Assembly: GCA_024236375.1 (NCBI GenBank)
Contig: JACKKP010000002.1
Location: 152,358 to 216,357 of the forward strand
Origin: Rickettsiaceae bacterium
GTDB taxonomy: Bacteria > Pseudomonadota > Alphaproteobacteria > Rickettsiales > Rickettsiaceae
Length of the DNA stretch: 64,000 bases
Direction of reading: 5' to 3'
Below, piece by piece: positions 38,764 to 46,883 of the stretch. Position numbers and translations under genes: made by a program. Below the pieces are notes generated by a model that saw nothing but the letters and a program-made list of their open reading frames with translations, ran no database searches and was not told where the DNA came from. The number at the start of each line of letters is the position of its first letter. The stretch's first letter is position 1.

Positions 38764-39063
38764 AAAAAAGATAAACTAATTAACAAATGATGACGTTTGA
38801 AATAAACTTACTAATAAATATTAAATAATATGTTTATTATTAATTATTTAAAATAAACTTTTATTTAATATAATCTACTAAAGCAATATTTCAAATTCTC
38901 TGTCTTGTCAACAAGCTTTATTAATTCTTGTTAATTAGGAGTCAATATAACATTTAGGATTGTACAAATATTAATCAAAATAGCCCAAATAAATTTCTGT
39001 AAATAATCTAAAAAAACACTAGAAAATATATAAATAAAATGTTATGTTGTAGGTGCCTAATTT
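38764..39063. other. 300-base AT-rich spacer before tRNA-Ser
   Basis: Very AT-rich spacer between the divergent autotransporter and tRNA-Ser genes. It should contain both promoters. No repeat, hairpin or ORF of note was recognised. Confidence 0.4.
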
Positions 39064-39156
39064 GGAGAGATGGCCGAGCGGCTGAAGGCGCTCCCCTGCT
39101 AAGGGAGTATAGAACTTATATTTCTATCGAGGGTTCGAATCCCTCTCTCTCCGCCA
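39064..39156 (+). tRNA. tRNA-Ser (anticodon GCT), CCA encoded
   Basis: A 93-base class II tRNA. The acceptor stem GGAGAGA pairs with TCTCTCC, followed by discriminator G and an encoded CCA. The anticodon loop contains CTGCTAA (anticodon GCT), a long variable arm follows (AGTATAGAACTT region) and the T arm is GGGTTCGAATCCC. It marks the left edge of the composition change, a common place for island insertion. Confidence 0.96.
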
Positions 39157-39591
39157 GATTTTTTGAAAAGAACTTTTCTCACCGTCATTGCGAGCAAAGC
39201 GAAGCAATCCAGAAACCCCAGTATTTGCGGTCTTTCCAGCGCTTCTGTCTATCATTAGACCCGTACCTCACTTTCTCCAATTTCACCATTTTACCCCCAA
39301 AATCTCCATTTTTACCCTCTCCATCTCCGATACATGCGAACACTCGAGGTGAAGGTACGCATGTCCTCAAACCCACTATTTACCTAGGTTTTAGAGGATT
39401 GCTGTTTTTTGACCTCTCACTTTTTAGAGAACGAAAACCGGAGTAGCAGGTGGAATTCGAAATAGAGAAAATGAGCTAAACCAAGGTGTGGAAAGTAGTT
39501 TCCACTATCCTTCCAAAAAGAAATATGGTATGTTTACATATGTTATGCGCAAGCAAAAAACTGAATTTGATGAGTGTTAAAAAGGAACAAT
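39157..39591. other. Noncoding junction with REP-like palindrome and degenerate DNA
   Basis: Junction between the AT-rich chromosome and the cargo region. It contains a REP-like element at 39181-39215 (GTCATTGCGAGCAAAGCGAA then GCAATCC, with ATTGC/GCAAT ends in inverted orientation), a form seen scattered in many bacterial genomes. A pyrimidine-rich, C-rich stretch (about 39260-39335) follows, and a hairpin GTGGAAA-GTAG-TTTCCAC at 39488-39505 stands before the first acetyltransferase gene. Short ORFs here lack any protein-like pattern. No integrase or att repeat is recognisable. Confidence 0.55.
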
Positions 39592-40359
39592 ATGCCCCAA
39601 CTAATGGATCTTTATCGCCAAGCCGAGGATTATTTTTTCAGAGGCATTTCTTCAAAATGTTTGGATCTGGACAACGACGCTCATTCTTATATGACAGGTG
39701 GTGCCGAACTTAATTTTATTTACATTACAAGACACACAAATGCTCTGGATAAAATTCTAACCGAAGGGAAACAGTTTTTCGACCAGGAGAACCTTTCTTT
39801 TGATGTGATCATTCCACAAGAATTGTGTGCCCCTCAAATGGCAGATGTTTTAAACGCCATGGGTTACACTCAGAAAAGCAAATCCGTTTCAATGGTTGTG
39901 GGTTTAGATAGATTTGCAACTGACCAAACTGGGAGTTTTGATTCTGAAACTACGATCAAATCGAATGATAATCAATTAAATGACTGGATGATGCCATTGA
40001 TAGGCGCATTTGAATCAACGATTGAAATTTGTAAGGTCTATGCAGCTAGACATGAAAGCGCTTTAAAAAAGAATATTAATCTTCGCCATTTCAGCTTATA
40101 CAAACAGAAGCAACCAATAGCATCAATCACCCTATCAATGTGTGACAACACCATTGCAAGGATAGACGACGTGGGCACTCTGCCTGCGTTTCAAGGCAAA
40201 GGATATGCGACACGTCTCATGCGTTACGTATTATCAGAGGCAAAAAGATTAGGCGCTCGTTATTGCTTTTTAGAATCATCCGATTCAGGGCTTGGGGTTT
40301 ATCAAAAACTTGGGTTTGAGACGCTCTTTAAAAACAATATTTATTCGAGGGAAACATGA
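39592..40359 (+). CDS. GNAT-family acetyltransferase
   Basis: A 255-residue protein with a GNAT fold in its C-terminal half (about 135-255). The acetyl-CoA motif A reads ARIDDVGTLPAFQGKGYATRLMRYVL, with the QxxGxG/A loop intact (QGKGYA), and the terminal strand is YQKLGFETLF. The N-terminal half (about 1-120) has weaker, possibly degenerate GNAT-like character. The ATG at 39592 has AAAGGA 6 bases upstream, better than the GTG at 39574. First gene of the cargo operon. Acceptor unknown; neighbours suggest an antibiotic-like small molecule. Confidence 0.8.
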   Translation: MPQLMDLYRQAEDYFFRGISSKCLDLDNDAHSYMTGGAELNFIYITRHTNALDKILTEGKQFFDQENLSFDVIIPQELCAPQMADVLNAMGYTQKSKSVSMVVGLDRFATDQTGSFDSETTIKSNDNQLNDWMMPLIGAFESTIEICKVYAARHESALKKNINLRHFSLYKQKQPIASITLSMCDNTIARIDDVGTLPAFQGKGYATRLMRYVLSEAKRLGARYCFLESSDSGLGVYQKLGFETLFKNNIYSRET

Positions 40360-40385
40360 GTGCTGATATTGGGGTACAAAGATCA

Positions 40386-40487
40386 TGCTAATAAAACCTG
40401 ACGTTAAAGATGAAGAAATCACTGCCTGTAGCATGCTTGAGTTTAATTTATTATCAGAGGTCGAAAGAAATGCAGCCATTAATTAAG
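40386..40487 (+). pseudogene. Truncated copy of the start of the APH gene
   Basis: A 33-codon frame beginning MLIKPDVKDEEITAC, closely matching the first 15 residues of the complete APH-like protein at 41528 (MLTTPNLKDEEIIGC). It then diverges and stops at TAA 40485-40487, overlapping the start of the S66 peptidase gene. It looks like what is left of a duplicated or replaced phosphotransferase gene. Confidence 0.6.
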
Positions 40488-41522
40488 CCACCGAAACTAA
40501 ATTACGGAGATACAGTTGCAGCAATTACTTTGTCTTGGGGTGGTCCCGCAACTTTTCCTTATCGTTTTGAGCTGGGAAAGCAGCGCCTTGAAGAAATTTT
40601 TGGATTGCGCGTTCTTAATACAAAACATGCTCTTAAAAGCGCTGAATGGATTTATCAAAATCCAAAAGCAAGGGCAGAAGACTTGATGGAAGCTTTTCTT
40701 AATCCAAACATCAAAGCTATCATTTCAAATATTGGAGGAGATGACTCTCTTCGCCTTATACCATTCGTTGACTTTAATATTATTAAAAATAATCCTAAAG
40801 TATTGATGGGTTATTCTGATACTACTGTGACGCACTTCATGTGTCTGAAAGCAGGATTAAGTTCCTTTTATGGTCCATCTGTTATGACTGCTTTTGCTGA
40901 AAATGTTGAAATGCATAAATATACGATAAGTGGTATTCGTAAAACTTTATTTTCAAGCGAAGTAATTGGTGCAATTCCTAACAACAATGAAGGCTGGACA
41001 ACAGAACTTTTGGATTGGGCTGATAAAAATAATCAAAATATCAGGCGTTCTTTAAACCCACCAACTGGATGGCATTTTATTGGTGAGAAAAAACATATCT
41101 GTAAAGGTAGACTTATTGGTGGTTGCCTTGAGGTTATGCAATTTTTAAATAATACTGAACTTTGGCCAGATTTATCTACATGGGATCGAGCAATTTTGTT
41201 CCTTGAAACATCAGAAGAAGGAATAGCACCTTCTGCTGTCACAAGGTTTATGAGAAACTTAGCTGCTCAAGGCATAATAAGCCGCTTAAGTGGTATTTTG
41301 TTTAGTAAACCTGGAGGGCCTTATATGACGGCGGAACATTTTCATGAATATGATCAATCGCTATTGAAAGTCTTCGCGGAATACCAGATCCCCTCCATCC
41401 CAATAGTTACACGCATGGATTTTGGTCATTCTGATCCAATGTGGATATTACCTTATGGAGCCATGGTGGAAATCAATCCAAGTAAAAATACAGTAACAAT
41501 ATTAGAAAATAGCGTGAGATAG
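40470..41522 (+). CDS. MccF-like S66 serine peptidase
   Basis: A 350-residue protein of peptidase family S66, which includes LD-carboxypeptidases and the microcin C immunity protein MccF. The catalytic triad is visible: nucleophile Ser116 in MGYSDTT, Glu221 in GGCLEVM and His320 in FGHSDPMW. Length and the C-terminal WILPYGAMVEI pattern fit the MccF branch better than LdcA. MccF cleaves the amide between an amino acid or peptide and a nucleotide, destroying processed microcin C and related Trojan-horse synthetase inhibitors. The ATG at 40470 is chosen over 40410, because homology begins there. The base composition looks more AT-rich than its neighbours. Confidence 0.85.
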   Translation: MQPLIKPPKLNYGDTVAAITLSWGGPATFPYRFELGKQRLEEIFGLRVLNTKHALKSAEWIYQNPKARAEDLMEAFLNPNIKAIISNIGGDDSLRLIPFVDFNIIKNNPKVLMGYSDTTVTHFMCLKAGLSSFYGPSVMTAFAENVEMHKYTISGIRKTLFSSEVIGAIPNNNEGWTTELLDWADKNNQNIRRSLNPPTGWHFIGEKKHICKGRLIGGCLEVMQFLNNTELWPDLSTWDRAILFLETSEEGIAPSAVTRFMRNLAAQGIISRLSGILFSKPGGPYMTAEHFHEYDQSLLKVFAEYQIPSIPIVTRMDFGHSDPMWILPYGAMVEINPSKNTVTILENSVR

Positions 41523-41527
41523 TAAAA

Positions 41528-42547
41528 ATGCTAACCACACCTAATCTCAAAGACGAAGAAATCATTGGATGTTTACGGGATGCGTATGGATTGACTGTGG
41601 AAAAAATAACGTTTCTGCCCCTTGGTGCTGATTTCAACACGGCCGTTTATCGCGTGGCAGCAGCTGATGGAGAAGATTATTTCCTAAAATTAAGGAGTGG
41701 TGAATTTTTCGAGGCCTCTGTCTCAGTTCCAAAATACTTGGCTGATATGGGTATCAAGCAAGTGATCCTGCCTCTTGCAACCAATACAGGGCAACTTTGG
41801 ACAAGCTTGGCATCCTTCAAGGCAATTCTATACCCTTATATTGAAGGCCGAAATGGCGTAGAAGCCAAGTTATCAGAAGATCAGTGGGCTCAATTTGGTG
41901 CGGCCATTAAAAAGCTTCACAGCACCGATATTCCTGCATTAATAACAAAAGATGTATTACGGGAGACCTTCTCTTCTAAATGGCGCGAGACCGTCAAAGC
42001 ATTTCTTATGCGCATTGACAATGAAGTGTTTGAAGAGCCTGTTGCTGTAAAAATGGCACTATTCCTGAAATCAAAAAGTAGCGAAATACTTAAACTAGTT
42101 GAGCGCGCTGAAGAGCTTGCGCTCGCAATCCAAAAACAGCCCATCGACTATGTTTTATGCCACGCTGATATGCATGGCTGGAACCTGTTTGTTGATAAAG
42201 AAAACGCTCTTTATATTGTTGACTGGGATACGCTCATCTTTGCCCCCGTCGAGCGTGATTTGATGTTTATCGGCGCTGGTATTTGGGATAGTGGCCTGAC
42301 AGCCGCCGAAGAAGAATCACTATTTTATCAGGGCTATGGCCAAACAAAGATAAATCAAGATGTGATGGCCTACTATCGTTTTGAACGTATTATTCAGGAC
42401 ATCGGCGACTATTGTGAATACATCTTTCTGTCTGATGAAGGTGGTGACGATCGTATGCAATGCTTTGAACACCTGCAGCCTGTTTTTCTGCCGAATGGTG
42501 CAATAGAGAGAGCGTATGACTCTTATAATTCGAGGGAGATTTTATGA
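41528..42547 (+). CDS. APH(9)-like aminoglycoside/spectinomycin phosphotransferase
   Basis: A 339-residue kinase of the APH/choline-kinase fold. Lys54 (FLKLRSG) fits the ATP-binding lysine, the Brenner motif is CHADMHGWN (Asp214, Asn219) and the metal motif is IVDWDTL (Asp232). Overall order and wording (YPYIEGRNG, LGxxIKKLH, KWRETVKAF, VERDLMFIG) resemble the spectinomycin kinase APH(9)-Ia first described in Legionella pneumophila. Phosphorylation of spectinomycin or a related aminocyclitol is a reasonable guess, not shown. It starts 6 bases after the S66 gene and overlaps the next gene by 4. Confidence 0.82.
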   Translation: MLTTPNLKDEEIIGCLRDAYGLTVEKITFLPLGADFNTAVYRVAAADGEDYFLKLRSGEFFEASVSVPKYLADMGIKQVILPLATNTGQLWTSLASFKAILYPYIEGRNGVEAKLSEDQWAQFGAAIKKLHSTDIPALITKDVLRETFSSKWRETVKAFLMRIDNEVFEEPVAVKMALFLKSKSSEILKLVERAEELALAIQKQPIDYVLCHADMHGWNLFVDKENALYIVDWDTLIFAPVERDLMFIGAGIWDSGLTAAEEESLFYQGYGQTKINQDVMAYYRFERIIQDIGDYCEYIFLSDEGGDDRMQCFEHLQPVFLPNGAIERAYDSYNSREIL

Positions 42548-43971
42548 GATTATATTTTATAGGCGGCGCCAGTGGCAGCGGTAAAACGGCTGTGATGCCT
42601 CATTTGCAAGAGCTGTTGGGAGATGGCATTGCCGTTTATGATTTTGATGACATTGGTGTACCCGAAGGGGCTGACAAAAAATGGCGTCAGGAATCTACCG
42701 AAAAGTGGCTACAAAAATTATTGAGTGATGACAAAGATGCCTGCTTGCTGGGGCAAATTGTTTTAGGCGAAATACTGAGCTGCCCTTCAGCCAAACACAT
42801 AGATAAAATCAACTTCTGTCTTTTAGATGTCAGCGATTTCGAACGTATTGGGCGTCTCAAAAAGCGTAACACCTACGGTGCTGATCAAAATATGCTGAAC
42901 TGGGCTGCTTGGCTTCGCATGCACACCCGTAACCCTGAGTGGACTTCCCATGTTATTCAAGAAGATGCAGCCGATATAATGGATTTTACCAGCCTATCTG
43001 CTCTTAAAGGCTATGAAGAAGTGGCGAATGTAAAAATTTTTGACACAACCGATCTTGCTTTGCATGAAGTTGCAGGGGGATTGGCAGATTGGGTCAGATC
43101 ATTTGATATTGCCCCATTTCATGTTGTTAAAGTCCAACCACATGAAGTAGTTATTATCGAAAATAAAATAACCTCATACAACAACAGCAAAGTACCGTTC
43201 ATTCAGGAACAACCTTTTATTAATTTAAATTTTTGTATCAAGGATGATAGCGGATTAATTGTCGCAGGCATTACTTCTTTGATGTATTGTTGGGGTATGC
43301 TGTTTGTGGATATTTTAGCTGTAGACGAAAAATATTATAAAAATGGTCTGGGTAGTAAACTTCTCAGTCGTGTAGAAAATGAGGCTAAGAAACTTGGGGC
43401 AACCCTGGCTCATCTAGATACCTTTGATTTCCAGGCGAAAGAGTTTTACCTCAAACATGGCTATGAGATATTTGGTGTTTTAAACGATTGCCCTAAAGGC
43501 CATAAGCGCTATTACATGAAAAAGGTATTGAATCATGGATATGATCAACCTGACACATTGAAAATCGTTATCGATCATAATCCCAGTCAATTTGATAATG
43601 ATACTGTTATGGAGGGATTAATTTCATCCAATGAACGTGTCATGGGAGAGCCGAGGGATAAAGAATTTTCAGTATTTTTAAAAAATGATTCAGGAAATGT
43701 TTTTGGTGGAATACAAGCACATTTTGATAAAGAATCAGTTTACATAGAAGCATTGTGGGTCGATGAAAAACTCAGAAAACAAGGGTATGGCTCAAAATTA
43801 ATGAATGCTGCTGAGCAAGAAGCCATCAAACATGGTTGCATTTTCTCAATAACAGATACTTTGGCTTTTCAAGCAGAAGATTTTTATTTAAAAAATGGGT
43901 ATCAACGTATGGGCGAAATAAAAAAATATTGGTATGAGCATTCAAGATTTTTTCTCAAGAAGGTATTGTAA
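42544..43971 (+). CDS. P-loop kinase fused to two GNAT domains
   Basis: A 475-residue three-domain protein. The N-terminal part (about 1-190) is a P-loop kinase-like domain: Walker A GGASGSGKT (7-15), then an Asp-rich DFDDIG stretch and ARG-like pattern R-LKKR. Two GNAT domains follow (about 210-330 and 340-475). Domain one has VDEKYYKNGLGSKLL with YLKHGYEIFGVL; domain two has VDEKLRKQGYGSKLM with YLKNGYQRMG. Both are paralogous to the free-standing protein at 44406. Both transferase loops keep the GxG. Such a kinase-acetyltransferase fusion could modify one drug twice or combine two resistances. The ATGA overlap with the APH gene indicates translational coupling. Confidence 0.85.
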   Translation: MRLYFIGGASGSGKTAVMPHLQELLGDGIAVYDFDDIGVPEGADKKWRQESTEKWLQKLLSDDKDACLLGQIVLGEILSCPSAKHIDKINFCLLDVSDFERIGRLKKRNTYGADQNMLNWAAWLRMHTRNPEWTSHVIQEDAADIMDFTSLSALKGYEEVANVKIFDTTDLALHEVAGGLADWVRSFDIAPFHVVKVQPHEVVIIENKITSYNNSKVPFIQEQPFINLNFCIKDDSGLIVAGITSLMYCWGMLFVDILAVDEKYYKNGLGSKLLSRVENEAKKLGATLAHLDTFDFQAKEFYLKHGYEIFGVLNDCPKGHKRYYMKKVLNHGYDQPDTLKIVIDHNPSQFDNDTVMEGLISSNERVMGEPRDKEFSVFLKNDSGNVFGGIQAHFDKESVYIEALWVDEKLRKQGYGSKLMNAAEQEAIKHGCIFSITDTLAFQAEDFYLKNGYQRMGEIKKYWYEHSRFFLKKVL

Positions 43972-44409
43972 ATGAATTTGGACGTTGCATTCAAGATTAT
44001 TGATCATGGCACAGCAGAATACAAAAGCGCAGTCTCATTAAGAGAACGTATACTGCGGGCCCCATTTGGTTTGAATTTTTCTGAAGCAGAATTATTAGCA
44101 GAAAAATCTCACATCCAAATTGTCGGATTAAATGGTGTAGAAATTATTGCAACAGCTGTGCTGGTTCCTGAGGGACAGAATTGCAAAATGCAACGCGTCG
44201 TTGTGAAAGAAGATTTAGTGAATACAGGCATTGGATCTAAAATGATGGCTTTTTGTGAAGATCGTGCTAAAAAACATGGTTTTAAAACCATTTACTGTCA
44301 TGCACGGGATTCAGCCGTGAATTTTTATCTAAAAAATGGATATTTGGCAGAAGGTGATTATTTTGATGAAGATACCATCCCACACCTCAAAATGAGGAAG
44401 GTGTTATGA
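43972..44409 (+). CDS. GNAT-family acetyltransferase
   Basis: A 145-residue GNAT protein of the ElaA-like or YjcF-like small type. The acetyl-CoA loop is VNTGIGSKMM (xxTGIGS), and the terminal GFKTIYCHARDSAVNFYLKNGYLAEGDYFDEDTIPHLKMRKVL is the usual beta-4 to beta-7 run. It starts directly after the stop of the fusion gene and overlaps the next gene by 4 bases. Acceptor unknown. Confidence 0.85.
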   Translation: MNLDVAFKIIDHGTAEYKSAVSLRERILRAPFGLNFSEAELLAEKSHIQIVGLNGVEIIATAVLVPEGQNCKMQRVVVKEDLVNTGIGSKMMAFCEDRAKKHGFKTIYCHARDSAVNFYLKNGYLAEGDYFDEDTIPHLKMRKVL

Positions 44410-44834
44410 AGAATATACCATATGAATTATCTCCCGCTACAAGCGAAGAAGCAGAAACGCTCAATGATAAAATCAATGCTTTTGTTGCCCAGCAAGTTTC
44501 ATTTCATGGCGATACTGAAGTTTTAAAAGATTATGTTATCAAAGAAAACGGCTTAATTATTGCCGGTATTAGAACTTGTTTTTATTTAGGCGAATGCTTG
44601 GCTATTAACGTGCTTTTTGTGGAAGAAAGTCATAGGCTCAAAGGATTAGACACGTTATTACTTAATCAAGTTGAAGCTGATGCTAGAGCTATGGGTGCCA
44701 AGTTAATCCATTTGGATACATTTAATCACCAAGCAAAAGATTTCTATCTAAAGCATGGTTATGAAATTTTCGGTGTTCTGGAGAATTGCCCTGCTGGACA
44801 AAAACGTTATTTCATGAAAAAGGTTTTGGTATGA
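44406..44834 (+). CDS. GNAT-family protein with altered acetyl-CoA loop
   Basis: A 142-residue GNAT protein very close in sequence to the first acetyltransferase domain of the fusion protein at 42544 (shared YEIFGVL, DTF, QAKxFYLKHG, NCP, KRYxMKKVL). The usual R/QxxGxG/A loop reads RLKGLDTL, so the second small residue is Asp, which may weaken acetyl-CoA binding. This might be a decaying copy or a changed specificity. ATGA overlaps with both neighbours. Confidence 0.8.
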   Translation: MKNIPYELSPATSEEAETLNDKINAFVAQQVSFHGDTEVLKDYVIKENGLIIAGIRTCFYLGECLAINVLFVEESHRLKGLDTLLLNQVEADARAMGAKLIHLDTFNHQAKDFYLKHGYEIFGVLENCPAGQKRYFMKKVLV

Positions 44835-45268
44835 TAAGGCACGCCACAATTGATGACACACCCAAGCTTTTGCCTCTTTTATCAGAGCTAGGTTACCCGG
44901 CTACTTTGGAGGATTTAAATAGAAGGTTTTTAAAATTCTCAAGTAATTCTGGTTTTGGCGTTGCCGTGTATGAAATGCATGAAGACATTACGGGATTTGT
45001 TGCTTGGACAAAAACAGATCATTTAATCTCGGATGCTACGCGCTTTTCGATTGTTGGACTCGTTGTATCGACAAGCCATAGAGGTATGGGTATCGGTAAA
45101 AAACTCATGAAATTTGTTGAGGACATTGCACAACAAAACTCACCAGCCATTATTGACTTAACCTCTGGTCTAAGAAGATCTCAGGATGGCACTCATGAAT
45201 TTTATAAGCGCATTGGCTATCAAAATGAAGGTCCTATGGCGAAACTTTATTTACGGAAAGAATTATGA
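44831..45268 (+). CDS. GNAT-family acetyltransferase
   Basis: A 145-residue GNAT protein. Motif A is IVGLVVSTSHRGMGIGKKLM with an intact RGMGIG loop, followed by SGLRRSQDGTHEFYKRIGY, a pattern frequent in aminoglycoside 6'-N-acetyltransferase-like proteins. The ATG at 44831 overlaps the stop of the preceding gene and is better than an upstream start at 44786, which would lie deep inside that gene. Acceptor unknown. Confidence 0.85.
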   Translation: MIRHATIDDTPKLLPLLSELGYPATLEDLNRRFLKFSSNSGFGVAVYEMHEDITGFVAWTKTDHLISDATRFSIVGLVVSTSHRGMGIGKKLMKFVEDIAQQNSPAIIDLTSGLRRSQDGTHEFYKRIGYQNEGPMAKLYLRKEL

Positions 45269-45666
45269 TCACAGGAAAATGCTTTTGTGGGGAGATCCAC
45301 TACACAATTGAAGCCAATATCTTAAAATCTGGTATTTGTCATTGTTATGATTGTCAGCGTTTAACAGGAGGCACGGCATGGCCTTTTATTGTGGTGCCTT
45401 ATGAATCGTTGGTGGTATACGGCAAGTTAAGCGAATTTACGCGCCCAGGTGCAAGCGGCAAGCCGGTGCATGTAAGTTTTTGCGGAACATGTGGTTCTAC
45501 ACTCTTTGGTAGACCAGAGATTTGGCCGCATATTCGAATAGTTGGAGCAAGTAGCCTGGATGATAAAACTCTTTTCTCGCCTGATATGTATGTATGGACT
45601 GAAGACGCACCAGAGTGGGCCTTATTTGATCCAAACGTCCCCAAATTTAATCGTGGATCGATTTAG
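45265..45666 (+). CDS. GFA/CENP-V-like zinc protein
   Basis: A 133-residue protein of the glutathione-dependent formaldehyde-activating (GFA) fold family. The zinc ligands are visible: CFCGEIHY (Cys6, Cys8), GICHCYDCQRLTGG (CxCxxC) and SFCGTCGSTL (CxxC). Family members range from small thiol-chemistry enzymes to proteins of unknown role, so no specific reaction is claimed. It is the last gene of the cargo operon and converges with the marR-like gene. Confidence 0.85.
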   Translation: MITGKCFCGEIHYTIEANILKSGICHCYDCQRLTGGTAWPFIVVPYESLVVYGKLSEFTRPGASGKPVHVSFCGTCGSTLFGRPEIWPHIRIVGASSLDDKTLFSPDMYVWTEDAPEWALFDPNVPKFNRGSI

Positions 45667-45683
45667 AAGATAAATATCTCTAG

Positions 45684-46121
45684 CTACTGCAAATTGTTAA
45701 AACACTCGAGCAATAGCTTTTCGAGAAGCAGCTTATTTTCTGAGCTTACTGTAGCGAGCATGCGTGATTCAACAGCACGTATCATATCATGGGCTTGGAC
45801 GACAATTTTATGACCTTGATCCGTCAATTCTGTGCATAAAATCCTACCATGGGAAGCATCATTTTTACGCTGCACAAGGCCTCGTTTTTCTAAATTTGAG
45901 ACAATGCCATGCATGGTTTGGGCAGTTATAAAAGCTGATCTTGCAAGTGCAGCATTAGATGCCCCTGGCTTTAATTCTAATTGAGCCAGTACTGCATATT
46001 GCGGGGTTGTCAGATCGAGGGTTCTTAAAGCTTCATCCATATGAAGGCGCAGAGCATGCTGGGTCTTTTTCAGTTTATACCCAAGCAAACTTTTAACACC
46101 TACCTCTTTATCTATTGACAT
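45684..46121 (-). CDS. MarR-family transcription regulator
   Basis: A 145-residue winged-helix protein of the MarR family. The DNA-binding segment is TTPQYAVLAQLELKPGASNAALARSAFITAQTMHGIVSNLEKRGLVQR, followed by the wing (HGRILCTELTDQG) and C-terminal dimerisation helices. The ATG at 46121 is chosen over one at 46184, which would overlap the divergent gene. MarR proteins are usually released from DNA by small phenolic ligands or drugs. It is divergent from the SnoaL-like gene across a 55-base spacer that has a palindrome. Confidence 0.88.
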   Translation of the reverse strand: MSIDKEVGVKSLLGYKLKKTQHALRLHMDEALRTLDLTTPQYAVLAQLELKPGASNAALARSAFITAQTMHGIVSNLEKRGLVQRKNDASHGRILCTELTDQGHKIVVQAHDMIRAVESRMLATVSSENKLLLEKLLLECFNNLQ

Positions 46122-46140
46122 ATCAGCGTCCTTATAATAT

Positions 46141-46160
46141 ATTATCAGCATGCTTATACT
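46141..46160. promoter_or_regulatory. Candidate MarR operator
   Basis: The 20-base imperfect palindrome ATTATCAGCA-TGCTTATACT has a perfect 8-base core AGCATGCT (46147-46154) and 8 of 10 half-site matches. It lies in the middle of the 55-base divergent spacer, where it could control both genes. Confidence 0.55.
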
Positions 46161-46176
46161 ATAATAGGAGTTAGAT

Positions 46177-46560
46177 ATGAACACAACTGATAATTTGAAC
46201 CTTGCTGAAAGCTATTACAATGCCATGCTTACCAAGGACTTTGATAAAATGGCTGGCTACCTGCATGATAATGTGCATTTCATCGGGCCACTTGCAGAAA
46301 TGCAGGGCAAAGATACAGTTGTTACAGCGGCGAAAAACTTTGGTGGAATATTGCAGGATATCCAAATCAGGTCACGTTTTGCAAGCCACGATCAGATCAT
46401 GTTCGCCTATGACATGGTCGTCCCATCCCCTATCGGTAAATTTAGAGCAGCAGTGCTGATGGAGTTCACTGATGGGTTCATCTCTAGAATTGAGTTATTT
46501 TATAACGCAAGCCTATTTCAAGAAAAGAAAAGTGAGATTTTTGAAGATGATAGTAAATGA
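46177..46560 (+). CDS. SnoaL-like / NTF2-fold protein
   Basis: A 127-residue protein with the NTF2-like cone fold pattern: N-terminal helices (NLAESYYNAMLTKDFDKMAGYL), then HDNVHFIGPLAEMQGKDTVVTAAKNF and later strands ending FTDGFISRIELFYN. Family members bind or isomerise small hydrophobic molecules, and many have no known activity. AGGAG lies 9 bases upstream of the ATG. It is divergent from the marR-like gene, which probably regulates it. Confidence 0.75.
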   Translation: MNTTDNLNLAESYYNAMLTKDFDKMAGYLHDNVHFIGPLAEMQGKDTVVTAAKNFGGILQDIQIRSRFASHDQIMFAYDMVVPSPIGKFRAAVLMEFTDGFISRIELFYNASLFQEKKSEIFEDDSK

Positions 46561-46603
46561 TGAGCGACGCACAAAAGAAGAACACGCACAGCTTCGAAAT
46601 AAA

Positions 46604-46632
46604 TTGACTTTAGATGCAATATGACGTATAGT
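46604..46632 (+). promoter_or_regulatory. Strong sigma-70 promoter for the leader and PheRS-like gene
   Basis: TTGACT (46604-46609) and TATAGT (46627-46632) are separated by exactly 17 bases. Transcription would begin near 46640 and give a leader of about 250 bases before the PheRS-like ATG at 46891. Confidence 0.75.
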
Positions 46633-46685
46633 GAATAGCATAGTGTGGGTCTTTATGCCTGCAATAACCATTCAACGGAATTAAA

Positions 46686-46793
46686 ATGAACCATTTGCTA
46701 AACATCAAAGTAATACGATTTAGCAGCCCCTTGGGCTATTTAGAGTGTCAGGGGTATGGTGTGTTCATGTCAAAATTAAGGTTTATCATCTAA
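46686..46793 (+). CDS. Candidate 35-residue leader peptide
   Basis: A 35-codon frame with an ACGGAA ribosome-binding site about 6 bases upstream. The peptide begins MNHLLNIKVIRF and ends MSKLRFII. It lies within the long 5' leader of the PheRS-like gene, and its stop codon is 11 bases before a stem that covers the downstream ribosome-binding site. It matches no family; the likely role is as a ribosome-stalling sensor, inferred from position only. Confidence 0.55.
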   Translation: MNHLLNIKVIRFSSPLGYLECQGYGVFMSKLRFII

Positions 46794-46803
46794 ATCCTCT
46801 CTG

Positions 46804-46883
46804 CTCTTAAGTTCAAGGGGCGAAACACAAAAAGCCATCAACAGTTTGTGTTGATGCGTTGTATTAACTTTGAACTTAATGAG
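46804..46883 (+). promoter_or_regulatory. Leader stem that can hide the ribosome-binding site
   Basis: TTAAGTTCAA (46807-46816) pairs perfectly with TTGAACTTAA (46870-46879). CTC (46804-46806) can extend the stem to GAG (46881-46883) across a one-base bulge, taking up the ribosome-binding site GAGGA (46881-46885). TCCTC at 46795-46799 could pair with the same site. A separate hairpin, CATCAACA/TGTTGATG (46836-46843 and 46849-46856), sits inside the loop. The geometry is that of translational attenuation. Confidence 0.65.
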
